IMG/VR virus record: IMGVR_UViG_3300007735_000628
Location: 1 to 32,997 of that record
Length of the DNA stretch: 32,997 nt
DNA from: a virus
Reading direction: 5' to 3' (one strand)
A program made the translations under genes and the position numbers. Positions 25,119 through 30,044 of the stretch are shown here, in pieces; the stretch's first letter is position 1, and the number at the start of each line of letters is the position of its first letter. The notes below the pieces were generated by a model. That model saw only the letters and a program-made list of their open reading frames with translations. It was not told the origin of the DNA and made no database searches.

Positions 25119-25194
25119 CTACGGTTGACGGGCTCGAACCGCCGACTCCGGCATTTATACGTCGCCGGCCATGTTACCGCTACACCAAACCGTA
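25119..25194 (-). tRNA. tRNA with an 11-nt anticodon loop (specificity unclear)
   Basis: Acceptor TACGGTT/AACCGTA, D loop with GCGGTA, and T arm GGCGG-ttcgagc-CCGTC are normal. The anticodon stem CCGGC/GCCGG encloses GACGTATAAAT (11 nt, or 9 with a G-U pair). GTA (Tyr) or TAT (Ile) could sit at the anticodon, but neither has U33. Confidence 0.65.
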
Positions 25195-25203
25195 AGAAAA
25201 TTG

Positions 25204-25259
25204 ATGCGGATTTCACAGTGTTCCCCTCTGGGGGTACCTCCCAGTCAGGTCTATCGCAT
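25204..25259. ncRNA. small structured element between tRNAs
   Basis: ATGCG (25204-25208) and CGCAT (25255-25259) close a region holding CTGGG-ggtacct-CCCAG (25228-25244). Not a tRNA. Strand unknown, minus if part of the array. Confidence 0.35.
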
Positions 25260-25286
25260 TCTTGTGAACTTAGTTACTGCATTTGA

Positions 25287-25361
25287 AGTGAATACATGGA
25301 ATCGAACCATTTCCTCTGGCGAATAACCAGCGTGCCTTCCATCACACCCACATCTATTCTC
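25287..25361 (-). tRNA. degenerate tRNA (ATT, Asn-like)
   Basis: Acceptor GAGAATA/TATTCAC (one mismatch), anticodon arm GCTGG-ttattcg-CCAGA (one mismatch, anticodon position ATT), T arm AATGG-ttcgatt-CCATG (one mismatch). Mismatches in three stems and A34 suggest decay. Confidence 0.5.
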
Positions 25362-25383
25362 CAACCTTCTTCTCATCACAAAC

Positions 25384-25459
25384 TGGTAGGTCCGGAGGGA
25401 TTTGAACCCCCAAAAGTAGTTCCGAAGACTACTGTGATATCCAGTTTCACCACGAACCC
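25384..25459 (-). tRNA. tRNA-Arg (TCG)
   Basis: Acceptor GGGTTCG/CGGACCT (G-U pairs), anticodon arm GTAGT-cttcgga-ACTAC, T arm GGGGG-ttcaaat-CCCTC, encoded CCA. Reads CGA. Confidence 0.9.
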
Positions 25460-25465
25460 ATTAAA

Positions 25466-25762
25466 TCAAATCCAGAAGGTATGAATGTCCTTGTCCTCAT
25501 CGTGAGTGACCTGAACACTACCAAACTTAAATTCATTACCGTTCTCTTCAACCTGTCTGGCAAACTCTGACACCGAACCGAAGATTTCTTCGATCTTTAT
25601 ATCCTCCATTACATCAATCGTTTCAACCATCGTTGCAACCATCGTTGCAACCCTCGTTGCATCAATCGTTGGAACGAAAGTTGTATCAATTGCTGCCATC
25701 GTTGCAACCATCGTTGCATCCATCGTTGCAATGAAGGTTGCAAACTTCACGTCATTTTTCAT
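25466..25762 (-). CDS. Ala-Thr-Met repeat protein with C-terminal domain (98 aa)
   Basis: Residues ~8-49 are a degenerate four-residue repeat (VATM, DATM, VETI), encoded by a 12-bp DNA repeat (GCAACGATGGTT-like). A ~45-residue acidic domain follows (MEDIKIEEIFGSVSEFARQV...). The start is 4 nt after the preceding stop. A related repeat gene in the same frame lies at 32719-32997. Function unknown. Confidence 0.7.
   Translation of the reverse strand: MKNDVKFATFIATMDATMVATMAAIDTTFVPTIDATRVATMVATMVETIDVMEDIKIEEIFGSVSEFARQVEENGNEFKFGSVQVTHDEDKDIHTFWI
25620..25745 (-). repeat. 12-bp tandem repeat, locus 1
   Basis: Degenerate copies of GTTGCAACCATC (plus strand) at 12-nt spacing inside the 25466 gene. 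Confidence 0.8.
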
Positions 25763-25766
25763 AAAA

Positions 25767-25946
25767 TCAATTTCCGCCCATCAACTGAGCAAGTTCGTGT
25801 TGCCAAATGTGTTCCACTTGCTTCACTTTCTGTGGTTCCCCCTTATCGTTTACCCAGACGTGGGTCCAAACAATCATACTCCCCGTTCCACCGTCAATCT
25901 TTCCGGTGCCCTTTAAGTAAGTATCTTCATTGCCAGTGATAATCAC
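25767..25946 (-). CDS. hypothetical protein, GTG start (59 aa)
   Basis: (M)IITGNEDTYLKGTGKIDGG then SMIVWTHVWVNDKGEPQKV and a helix (KQVEHIWQHELAQLMGG). GTG at 25946-25944 is 6 nt after the -10 of a consensus promoter, the same geometry as the ATG-started genes. First gene of a unit with the repeat protein. Confidence 0.7.
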   Translation of the reverse strand: MIITGNEDTYLKGTGKIDGGTGSMIVWTHVWVNDKGEPQKVKQVEHIWQHELAQLMGGN

Positions 25947-25952
25947 GGGTAC

Positions 25953-25980
25953 AATTTATCACCACTTTTTATATTGTCAA
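25953..25980 (-). promoter_or_regulatory. leaderless-type promoter placing GTG
   Basis: -35 TTGACA (25980-25975), 16-nt spacer, -10 TAAATT (25958-25953), GTG 6 nt later. Confidence 0.75.
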
Positions 25981-25985
25981 GGGGA

Positions 25986-26068
25986 TGGTTGCTGAGGTCG
26001 GATTTGAACCGACGGTGTGTTATTCTGCCTTATGAGGACAGCGCAATCGACCACTATGCGACTCAGCA
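25986..26068 (-). tRNA. tRNA (CAT), Met or Ile2, with 11-nt variable loop
   Basis: Acceptor TGCTGAG/CTCAGCA, anticodon arm CTGTC-ctcataa-GGCAG, T arm GTCGG-ttcaaat-CCGAC, encoded CCA. The variable region is about 11 nt (AATAACACACC), longer than usual for this class. Its 3' end lies next to the -35 at 25975. Confidence 0.85.
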
Positions 26069-26151
26069 ATAAATTCTAATCTACCATAATTTCATCTTTT
26101 GTCAATCTTTTTGAACCGTAGCTTCCTATTTATATGAAGGAGAACAGAACT

Positions 26152-26784
26152 ATGGATATTGATTATTGTAAAAAATTGATAGAAGATAACGCAAGCTATA
26201 CTGACATAGCTAAGAAATTAGACCTTCCATTAAGCACGGTAAAAAGGAAATTATCTAAACTGGGATTAAAAACTCGATTTAATCCTTATGCAAGAGTGAA
26301 CCTAAATTTAGAGGAGTTAGAAACCCTTGTCAAGTCAGGGGATTCCATTTCAACTATTTCATCTAAACTAAAAACATCAAATACCAATGTCAGGTATTGG
26401 CTTAAAAAATGTGGATTAAAGACATCTCCTAAATATGGAAAATATACGTCCGCATACAAACCAAAGAATTCGACCAATTACTCTTTACAACGAAATCGAG
26501 GGCTTGAACGGAAGAAGTATTTCATATCATATTTAGGTGGAAAATGTTCTTCGTGTGGATACGATAAAAATGTAGCCGCTTTGGCATTTCACCATCTTGA
26601 TCCAAAATTAAAGTGTTTTACATTAGATATACGGAAAATGTCAAACAAAAAAATGGAAGCACTTAAGCAGGAAGTGGATAAATGTCAATTATTGTGTCAT
26701 AATTGTCACATGGAGATTGAATATCCACACTTAACGAAATTGGTGGGCCCTGAGGGAGTCGAACCCCCGACCTATCGGTTATGA
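26152..26784 (+). CDS. HNH endonuclease with two helix-turn-helix units
   Basis: 210 aa. ATG 26152 has a Shine-Dalgarno (AAGGAG, 26137-26142). Two repeated HTH motifs: YTDIAKKLDLPLSTVKRKL and ISTISSKLKTSNTNVRYWL. Then C-x2-C (CSSCG), LAFHHLDP and CQLLCHNCHMEIE, a zinc HNH core. Very AT-rich. Points against the flanking tRNAs; its last ~14 codons run through the tRNA (CAT) on the other strand, so the functional end may be earlier. Confidence 0.88.
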   Translation: MDIDYCKKLIEDNASYTDIAKKLDLPLSTVKRKLSKLGLKTRFNPYARVNLNLEELETLVKSGDSISTISSKLKTSNTNVRYWLKKCGLKTSPKYGKYTSAYKPKNSTNYSLQRNRGLERKKYFISYLGGKCSSCGYDKNVAALAFHHLDPKLKCFTLDIRKMSNKKMEALKQEVDKCQLLCHNCHMEIEYPHLTKLVGPEGVEPPTYRL

Positions 26785-26829
26785 GCCGATTGCTCTACAG
26801 CTTTCGCATACCATCTGAGCTAAGGGCCC
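26741..26829 (-). tRNA. tRNA (CAT), Met or Ile2, with enlarged D loop
   Basis: Acceptor GGGCCCT/AGGGCCC, D stem GCTC/GAGC, anticodon arm ATCGG-ctcataa-CCGAT, T arm GGGGG-ttcgact-CCCTC, encoded CCA. The D loop is 21 nt instead of 8-10, holding an insert with GC-GAAA-GC. Confidence 0.88.
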
Positions 26830-26835
26830 AATAAA

Positions 26836-27078
26836 TCAAAGTTTCTCAATCTTCAAATCCGTAGGAGGATACACCTTCGAGATAAGTGTGACCTTTCCGA
26901 CGTAAAACGGGCCAGGATCTTCATTGTTATTCTTGTAAATATATCGAATATCATTCAACGCATCGTCTTCGTCTTTATAAAGACAACACGACGTGTCACT
27001 TGTCGAACCGAGTTCATCAGTGATCTCTTTGTCGCTGTTGAGAATGACGTAAGGGAATTCCATTTTATCTGATTTCAT
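26836..27078 (-). CDS. hypothetical protein (80 aa)
   Basis: MKSDKMEFPYVILNSDKEIT, then acidic DEDDALNDIRYIYKNNNEDP and strands (YVGKVTLISKVYPP). The start is placed by the promoter; an upstream ATG would fall in the -10 region. Confidence 0.68.
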   Translation of the reverse strand: MKSDKMEFPYVILNSDKEITDELGSTSDTSCCLYKDEDDALNDIRYIYKNNNEDPGPFYVGKVTLISKVYPPTDLKIEKL

Positions 27079-27086
27079 AGGAGACA

Positions 27087-27114
27087 ATGTTACACCACTT
27101 ATTTTAGATTACAA
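27087..27114 (-). promoter_or_regulatory. leaderless-type promoter overlapping an upstream gene end
   Basis: -35 TTGTAA (27114-27109), 16-nt spacer with TCTAAAATA, -10 TAACAT (27092-27087), ATG 8 nt later. The upstream gene's LVI-stop codons lie in this -35 region. Confidence 0.65.
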
Positions 27115-27313
27115 GCCCCTTCTTTTTCAAAGTGCGTTTAAAAACGGTTGCATCACCAATCTCGTTCCAACTTGATTTCCTACCAAGAATATGTCGGATA
27201 GCGTTGAGTGCGTCGAAATTGGTCAAACTCTTACCCTTTGTTCCACCGGGAATAGAATCAGCGGTGTCAAGGATTTGGTTGATGGTTTCTACAAGTTCAG
27301 AGGGATGTTTCAT
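27104..27313 (-). CDS. hypothetical protein (69 aa)
   Basis: MKHPSELVETINQILDTADS then DALNAIRHILGRKSSWNEIG and a basic tail (FKRTLKKKGLVI). Helical. Unknown. It shares the DALN-IR-I pattern with the 26836 protein, perhaps by chance. Confidence 0.68.
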   Translation of the reverse strand: MKHPSELVETINQILDTADSIPGGTKGKSLTNFDALNAIRHILGRKSSWNEIGDATVFKRTLKKKGLVI

Positions 27314-27321
27314 GTAGGACA

Positions 27322-27349
27322 ACTCTACCACTTTTTATAGAATTGTCAA
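27322..27349 (-). promoter_or_regulatory. leaderless-type promoter
   Basis: -35 TTGACA (27349-27344), 16-nt spacer with TTCTATAAAA, -10 TAGAGT (27327-27322), ATG 8 nt later. Confidence 0.85.
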
Positions 27350-27359
27350 CAGCCGGTTT

Positions 27360-27453
27360 TGGTGGTTCCACCCGGACTCGAACCGAGACAGCGCCCCAAT
27401 CTAGAGCATATACAGGTTATAAGCCTGCCATTCTACCATTAAATTATGGAACC
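27360..27453 (-). tRNA. tRNA-Ile (TAT) with long variable arm
   Basis: Acceptor GGTTCCA/TGGAACC, anticodon arm GCAGG-cttataa-CCTGT, T arm CTCGG-ttcgagt-CCGGG, encoded CCA. A ~23-nt variable region, which can pair GCTC/GGGC, is not expected for an Ile tRNA. Confidence 0.82.
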
Positions 27454-27503
27454 AATTTAGAAAATTCTATCACCGTTTACTGTTAATGTCAATGAAGAAT
27501 TTA

Positions 27504-27577
27504 TGGTTGGCTATGACGGTAACGATCCGTCGTCTCTCAATTATCAGTTGAGGGTTTTACCTTTAAGCTAATAGCCA
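27504..27577 (-). tRNA. tRNA-Ile (GAT)
   Basis: Acceptor TGGCTAT/ATAGCCA, anticodon arm CTCAA-ctgataa-TTGAG, T stem GACGG/CCGTC, encoded CCA. T loop ATCGTTA departs from TTCRANY. Reads AUC. Confidence 0.82.
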
Positions 27578-27588
27578 ATGAAAACCAT

Positions 27589-27686
27589 GACGGAGTAACA
27601 CTGCCGTAGTTGGCTACGGATCCAATAGGTAATCGTGCACGGTAACAAACCGTTGAAAACCACGCCTACGTTACAGTTACTCCGTC
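27589..27686 (-). ncRNA. cloverleaf-like RNA closed by an 11-bp stem
   Basis: GACGGAGTAAC (27589-27599) and GTTACTCCGTC (27676-27686) are perfectly complementary. Inside are CCGTAG-ttgg-CTACGG (27604-27619) and ACGGT-aacaa-ACCGT. It sits between tRNA-Ile and tRNA-Lys and is tRNA-sized but lacks a T loop and CCA. Either a decayed Asn- or Thr-type tRNA or a distinct RNA. Confidence 0.55.
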
Positions 27687-27690
27687 AAAA

Positions 27691-27767
27691 TGGTGCGCTC
27701 GGTGAGACTCGAACTCACAACCAACAGATTAAAAGTCTGCTGCTCTGTCCAATTGAGCTACGGGCGC
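27691..27767 (-). tRNA. tRNA-Lys (TTT), copy 1
   Basis: Acceptor GCGCCCG/CGAGCGC (one mismatch), D stem GCTC/GAGC, anticodon arm GCAGA-cttttaa-TCTGT, T arm GTGAG-ttcgagt-CTCAC, encoded CCA. Confidence 0.93.
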
Positions 27768-27776
27768 ATTTTTTAT

Positions 27777-27953
27777 TTAAGAATTCCAACGTCCAACATC
27801 AAACCCCTCTTCATAACCGAGGGTGTAATTCCTTATCTCATCTTCTGAGTAGTTTTCGGGAAACTTAAAGGATGATTTATACGAACGGTCATGATAACCA
27901 TCATCCCAACCGTCTTCGGAACCAGATTGATATGCTTCGAGGTTTGCTTTCAT
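27777..27953 (-). CDS. hypothetical protein (58 aa)
   Basis: MKANLEAYQSGSEDGWDDGY... has Tyr/Gly/Asp-rich turns (Y.SG..DG.DDGY, LGYEEGFDVGRW) in two similar blocks, perhaps an internal repeat. Acidic. Start set by the promoter. tRNA-Lys follows its stop by 9 nt. Confidence 0.68.
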   Translation of the reverse strand: MKANLEAYQSGSEDGWDDGYHDRSYKSSFKFPENYSEDEIRNYTLGYEEGFDVGRWNS

Positions 27954-27961
27954 GTAAGACA

Positions 27962-27989
27962 ACTTTACCTTAAAACGATAAAAAGTCAA
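27962..27989 (-). promoter_or_regulatory. leaderless-type promoter
   Basis: -35 TTGACT (27989-27984), 16-nt spacer, -10 TAAAGT (27967-27962), ATG 8 nt later. Confidence 0.85.
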
Positions 27990-27995
27990 CTACAA

Positions 27996-28208
27996 TCAAG
28001 ATTTAAACAAACACCGTAATCCGTCCAAGTGCCACTCTAATCCATCCAAAAACATATCCTCGGTGGCAAAATTTTCTCCACCGTATCTTTTTCTGCTTTC
28101 GTCACTTAAATACGAACGCAAACTTGTTCGTAGAGCAGCTTCATCATAGATGTGTGTGCATCCATCTTTCTTGTAACAAACTAAAGTATTAGTAGTCTTT
28201 TTCCACAT
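27996..28208 (-). CDS. hypothetical protein downstream of tRNA-Cys (70 aa)
   Basis: MWKKTTNTLVCYKKDGCTHI, then a helical basic middle (ALRTSLRSYLSDESRKRYGG) and acidic end. ATG lies 4 nt after the tRNA-Cys 3' end with no promoter of its own, so it is read from a tRNA transcript. Confidence 0.65.
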   Translation of the reverse strand: MWKKTTNTLVCYKKDGCTHIYDEAALRTSLRSYLSDESRKRYGGENFATEDMFLDGLEWHLDGLRCLFKS

Positions 28209-28212
28209 AAGA

Positions 28213-28288
28213 TGGAGCACCGTGTAGGAGTCGAACCTACTTTAAACTCTTTTGCAGAGAGTTGCCTTGCCGTCCAGACCCACGATGC
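28213..28288 (-). tRNA. tRNA-Cys (GCA)
   Basis: Acceptor GCATCGT/ACGGTGC, anticodon arm ACTCT-ctgcaaa-AGAGT, T arm GTAGG-ttcgact-CCTAC, encoded CCA. Confidence 0.92.
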
Positions 28289-28294
28289 ATTAAA

Positions 28295-28519
28295 TTACTT
28301 CTTTTTCTTCTTCAATCCTTCACCACGATAGTTCCACGCGTCAAGTGCCTTCAAAAAGTTTCGGTCATCCGATTCATAAACACTTGGTCCACGAGCACCA
28401 CAACCCAGGCACTCAGCCACAGTCGGAACACCTTCACTCTCCTTCGTTCCACGAAAAAACGTGACTTCGTTCTTACCACTTGTGCCACAAAACGGGCAAG
28501 GTTTAACGTCGAGTTTCAT
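28295..28519 (-). CDS. Lar-like zinc-ribbon protein (74 aa)
   Basis: KPCPFCG (residues 7-13), VAECLGCGARGP (about 34-45) and ALDAWNYRG (about 58-66) follow the order of the Lar (restriction alleviation) family: CPFCG, then C..CGA.GP, then A..AWN.R. Lar of Rac prophage eases host restriction; most phage members are untested. Poly-Lys tail (GLKKKKK). Confidence 0.83.
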   Translation of the reverse strand: MKLDVKPCPFCGTSGKNEVTFFRGTKESEGVPTVAECLGCGARGPSVYESDDRNFLKALDAWNYRGEGLKKKKK

Positions 28520-28529
28520 TTGTAGGACA

Positions 28530-28557
28530 ACTCTACCACACTTCTTTTAATTGTCAA
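28530..28557 (-). promoter_or_regulatory. leaderless-type promoter
   Basis: -35 TTGACA (28557-28552), 16-nt spacer, -10 TAGAGT (28535-28530), ATG 10 nt later. Confidence 0.85.
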
Positions 28558-28558
28558 G

Positions 28559-28632
28559 TGGCAGTCCCTGATGGAATCGAACCACCATCGTCTGTTTCAG
28601 AGACAGAAGTAATACCACTATACCAAGGGACT
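28559..28632 (-). tRNA. tRNA-Gln (CTG)
   Basis: Acceptor AGTCCCT/AGGGACT, anticodon arm TCTGT-ctctgaa-ACAGA, T arm GGTGG-ttcgatt-CCATC, encoded CCA. The next promoter's -35 begins 2 nt after its 3' end. Confidence 0.92.
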
Positions 28633-28633
28633 A

Positions 28634-28707
28634 TGGCACCCGAAACTGGGCTCGAACCAATACAAAGACTTTCAAAGAGTCTCGTGCTGCCATTACACTA
28701 TTCGGGT
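28634..28707 (-). tRNA. tRNA-Gln (TTG)
   Basis: Acceptor ACCCGAA/TTCGGGT, anticodon arm AGACT-ctttgaa-AGTCT, T arm ATTGG-ttcgagc-CCAGT, encoded CCA. One nt separates it from the other tRNA-Gln. Confidence 0.92.
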
Positions 28708-28716
28708 ATAAATTGT

Positions 28717-28815
28717 GGCAGAGTGCTAGTAATTTACACCACACCCACGTAAATTCTTCGGATTCGACATCCTTACGTATTGGGTGTCCGGACTTTAAAC
28801 CCCGGAACTGCTGCC
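28717..28815. ncRNA. tRNA-sized structured element with a long arm
   Basis: GGCAG (28717-28721) and CTGCC (28811-28815) close the region. CACCCACGTAA (28742-28752) pairs with TTACGT...GGGTG (28773-28786), and GGAT-tcgac-ATCC sits at the tip. TCCGG/CCGGA forms another arm. No normal T or anticodon arm. Probably co-transcribed with the minus-strand tRNAs. Confidence 0.5.
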
Positions 28816-28827
28816 TTAATTATTAAA

Positions 28828-28904
28828 TGGTGGGCCGGATGGGACTCGAACCCATATCGCAACGCTTAAGAGGCGCGCATCTAATCCAGTTGAACTACCG
28901 ACCC
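28828..28904 (-). tRNA. tRNA-Lys (CTT)
   Basis: Acceptor GGGTCGG/CCGGCCC, anticodon loop CTCTTAA on a weak CGCGC/GCGTT stem, T arm ATGGG-ttcgagt-CCCAT, encoded CCA. Confidence 0.87.
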
Positions 28905-28913
28905 AAAAGAAGA

Positions 28914-28949
28914 CCTAACAGATTAAGCATTATTAAGAGGCTTGTTAGG
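28914..28949. repeat. 7-bp inverted repeat between tRNAs
   Basis: CCTAACA (28914-28920) and TGTTAGG (28943-28949) with an AT-rich interior. Possible processing hairpin. Confidence 0.45.
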
Positions 28950-28956
28950 TATGATA

Positions 28957-29031
28957 TGGTGCATCCACCCGGACTCGAACCGAGATCGTCTGATTAAAAG
29001 TCAGACAGTCTTCCAATTGACTTATGGATGC
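28957..29031 (-). tRNA. tRNA-Lys (TTT), copy 2
   Basis: Acceptor GCATCCA/TGGATGC, anticodon arm TCTGA-cttttaa-TCAGA, T arm CTCGG-ttcgagt-CCGGG, encoded CCA. Confidence 0.93.
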
Positions 29032-29042
29032 GTTAAACTTAC

Positions 29043-29117
29043 TGGAGCTCCTTCCCGGAATCGAACCGAGTTGTCAAGTTTACAAAACTCGTGCATCACC
29101 ATTTATGCTTAAGGAGC
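29043..29117 (-). tRNA. tRNA-Thr (TGT), second copy in the window
   Basis: Acceptor GCTCCTT/AAGGAGC, anticodon arm CGAGT-tttgtaa-ACTTG, T arm CTCGG-ttcgatt-CCGGG, encoded CCA. Same anticodon as the plus-strand tRNA at 21591 but a different body. Confidence 0.9.
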
Positions 29118-29126
29118 GAACTGAAA

Positions 29127-29201
29127 TGGGGTGATATACGGGAATTGAACCCGCGCTGACTTCTTCACAGGAAGTGATGCTACCATTACAACAATATCAC
29201 C
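29127..29201 (-). tRNA. tRNA-His (GTG)
   Basis: Acceptor GTGATAT/ATATCAC with an extra G-1 opposite C73 (the His identity pair), anticodon arm ACTTC-ctgtgaa-GAAGT, T arm GCGGG-ttcaatt-CCCGT, encoded CCA. Confidence 0.93.
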
Positions 29202-29214
29202 ATTCTAACTAAAC

Positions 29215-29306
29215 TGGCCCCGTCCATAGGATTCGGACCTATCTCTTCCCCTAAAGCGGGGATGCGATCTCCACAACCGGTTAAGGTATATCGTCGCTCG
29301 GGCGGG
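29215..29306 (-). tRNA. tRNA-like with 26-nt D loop and abnormal anticodon loop
   Basis: Acceptor CCCGCCC/GGACGGG (one mismatch), D stem GCGA/TCGC, T arm ATAGG-tccgaat-CCTAT and encoded CCA are good. The D loop is ~26 nt and contains the palindrome AACCGGTT. The anticodon stem TCCCC/GGGGA closes only 6 nt (GCTTTA), so no standard anticodon can be assigned. Confidence 0.6.
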
Positions 29307-29313
29307 ATAAAAC

Positions 29314-29389
29314 TGGCGCCTTTACTTGGACTCGAACCAAGAATTTTACTTTCGTAGAGTAACGTGATTTCCAATTTCACTATACAGGC
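29314..29389 (-). tRNA. tRNA-Arg (ACG)
   Basis: Acceptor GCCTGTA/TAAAGGC (one mismatch), anticodon arm TTACT-ctacgaa-AGTAA, T arm CTTGG-ttcgagt-CCAAG, encoded CCA. A34 is normally edited to inosine by host TadA. Confidence 0.9.
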
Positions 29390-29398
29390 AAACTAAAC

Positions 29399-29472
29399 TG
29401 GCTCCGAGGGCAGGAATTGAACCTACATAATTCGGGTAACAACCGAATGTAATACCATTATACGACCAGGGA
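29399..29472 (-). tRNA. tRNA-Asn (GTT), mismatched acceptor
   Basis: Anticodon arm TTCGG-ttgttac-CCGAA, T arm GTAGG-ttcaatt-CCTGC, encoded CCA. The acceptor TCCCTGG/CCTCGGA has two mismatches. Confidence 0.75.
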
Positions 29473-29473
29473 A

Positions 29474-29556
29474 TGAAAGCACGTCTGTCTCATTGCTGAG
29501 ACTTTACCCTGACGTAGGGATAGGTGGCAGTTTGTTCAGGTCGCCCTCTACACCTG
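29474..29556. ncRNA. three-hairpin element between two tRNA-Asn genes
   Basis: GTCTCA-ttgc-TGAGAC (29487-29502), CCCT-gacgt-AGGG (29507-29519) and AGGTG/CACCT (29522-29526, 29551-29555). tRNA-sized, no tRNA fold. Confidence 0.45.
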
Positions 29557-29564
29557 CTAGATTC

Positions 29565-29641
29565 ATGGCTCCGGACTCAGGAGTCGAACCTGAAACCACC
29601 TGATTAACAGTCAAGCGCTCTACCAATTGAGCTAGACCGGA
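29565..29641 (-). tRNA. tRNA-Asn (GTT), regular copy
   Basis: Acceptor TCCGGTC/GTCCGGA (one mismatch), D stem GCTC/GAGC, anticodon arm CTTGA-ctgttaa-TCAGG, T arm TCAGG-ttcgact-CCTGA, encoded CCA. Confidence 0.93.
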
Positions 29642-29653
29642 ATGAAATTGAAA

Positions 29654-29729
29654 TGGTCCTCATGGTAGGAGTCGAACCCACAACGTCTCGCTAATCGGGC
29701 GAGCATTCTATCCATTGAATTACATGAGG
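29654..29729 (-). tRNA. tRNA (GAT position, Ile?) lacking U33
   Basis: Acceptor CCTCATG/CATGAGG, anticodon arm CTCGC-ccgatta-GCGAG, T arm GTGGG-ttcgact-CCTAC, encoded CCA. Loop residue 33 is C; by position the anticodon is GAT. Confidence 0.75.
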
Positions 29730-29733
29730 ATAA

Positions 29734-29810
29734 TGGCGAGGCGTATGGGAATCGAACCCATCCTTCCACATAGACAGTGTGGCCGATACAAACCAGCTTT
29801 TCCACGCCCC
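29734..29810 (-). tRNA. tRNA-Asp (GTC)
   Basis: Acceptor GGGGCGT/ACGCCTC, anticodon arm CCACA-ctgtcta-TGTGG, T arm ATGGG-ttcgatt-CCCAT, encoded CCA. D arm poorly paired. Confidence 0.87.
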
Positions 29811-29831
29811 ATTATTATTTACTAAAAAGGG

Positions 29832-29903
29832 TCCCGATGGCCAGACTTGAACTGGCAACGCGTCGCTCTTCAGGCGACCGCTCTACATTGGAGCTACATC
29901 GGG
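29832..29903 (-). tRNA. tRNA-Phe (GAA)
   Basis: Acceptor CCCGATG/CATCGGG, D stem GCTC/GAGC, anticodon arm GTCGC-ctgaaga-GCGAC, T arm GCCAG-ttcaagt-CTGGC. The 3' end reads ACCC, so CCA is not encoded. Confidence 0.9.
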
Positions 29904-29925
29904 TTAAGATTTTTGACCTTTCGTT

Positions 29926-29985
29926 GGTAGCAAGAATTTCTCAACTCTTACCGGCGACTCCGTTCACTGGACCGCCTCTACGGTC
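29926..29985. ncRNA. structured element upstream of tRNA-Phe
   Basis: GGTA..AAGA (29926-29935) pairs with TCTT..ACC (about 29946-29952), and GACCG-cctcta-CGGTC at 29970-29985. Likely part of the 5' region of the tRNA-Phe transcript. No gene seen from 29904 to 30015. Confidence 0.4.
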
Positions 29986-30015
29986 TGACATCTTTTTTAG
30001 GGGAGACAGACTAAA

Positions 30016-30039
30016 AACCCCGAAGTTTTTCCAAACTTC
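30016..30039 (-). terminator. second terminator of the 30.2-kb unit
   Basis: On the minus strand GAAGTTT-ggaa-AAACTTC followed by GGGGTTTTTAG. Confidence 0.65.
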
Positions 30040-30044
30040 AAAAA

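Noticed and set aside
25296-25484. 62-codon plus frame across tRNA genes
   Set aside because: It is the antisense of the Asn-like and Arg tRNAs. T-loop sequences give a false protein pattern (GFEPP).
28558-28752. Plus-strand frame containing DGIEPP and TGLEP motifs
   Set aside because: The motifs are translated tRNA T arms of the two minus-strand tRNA-Gln genes.
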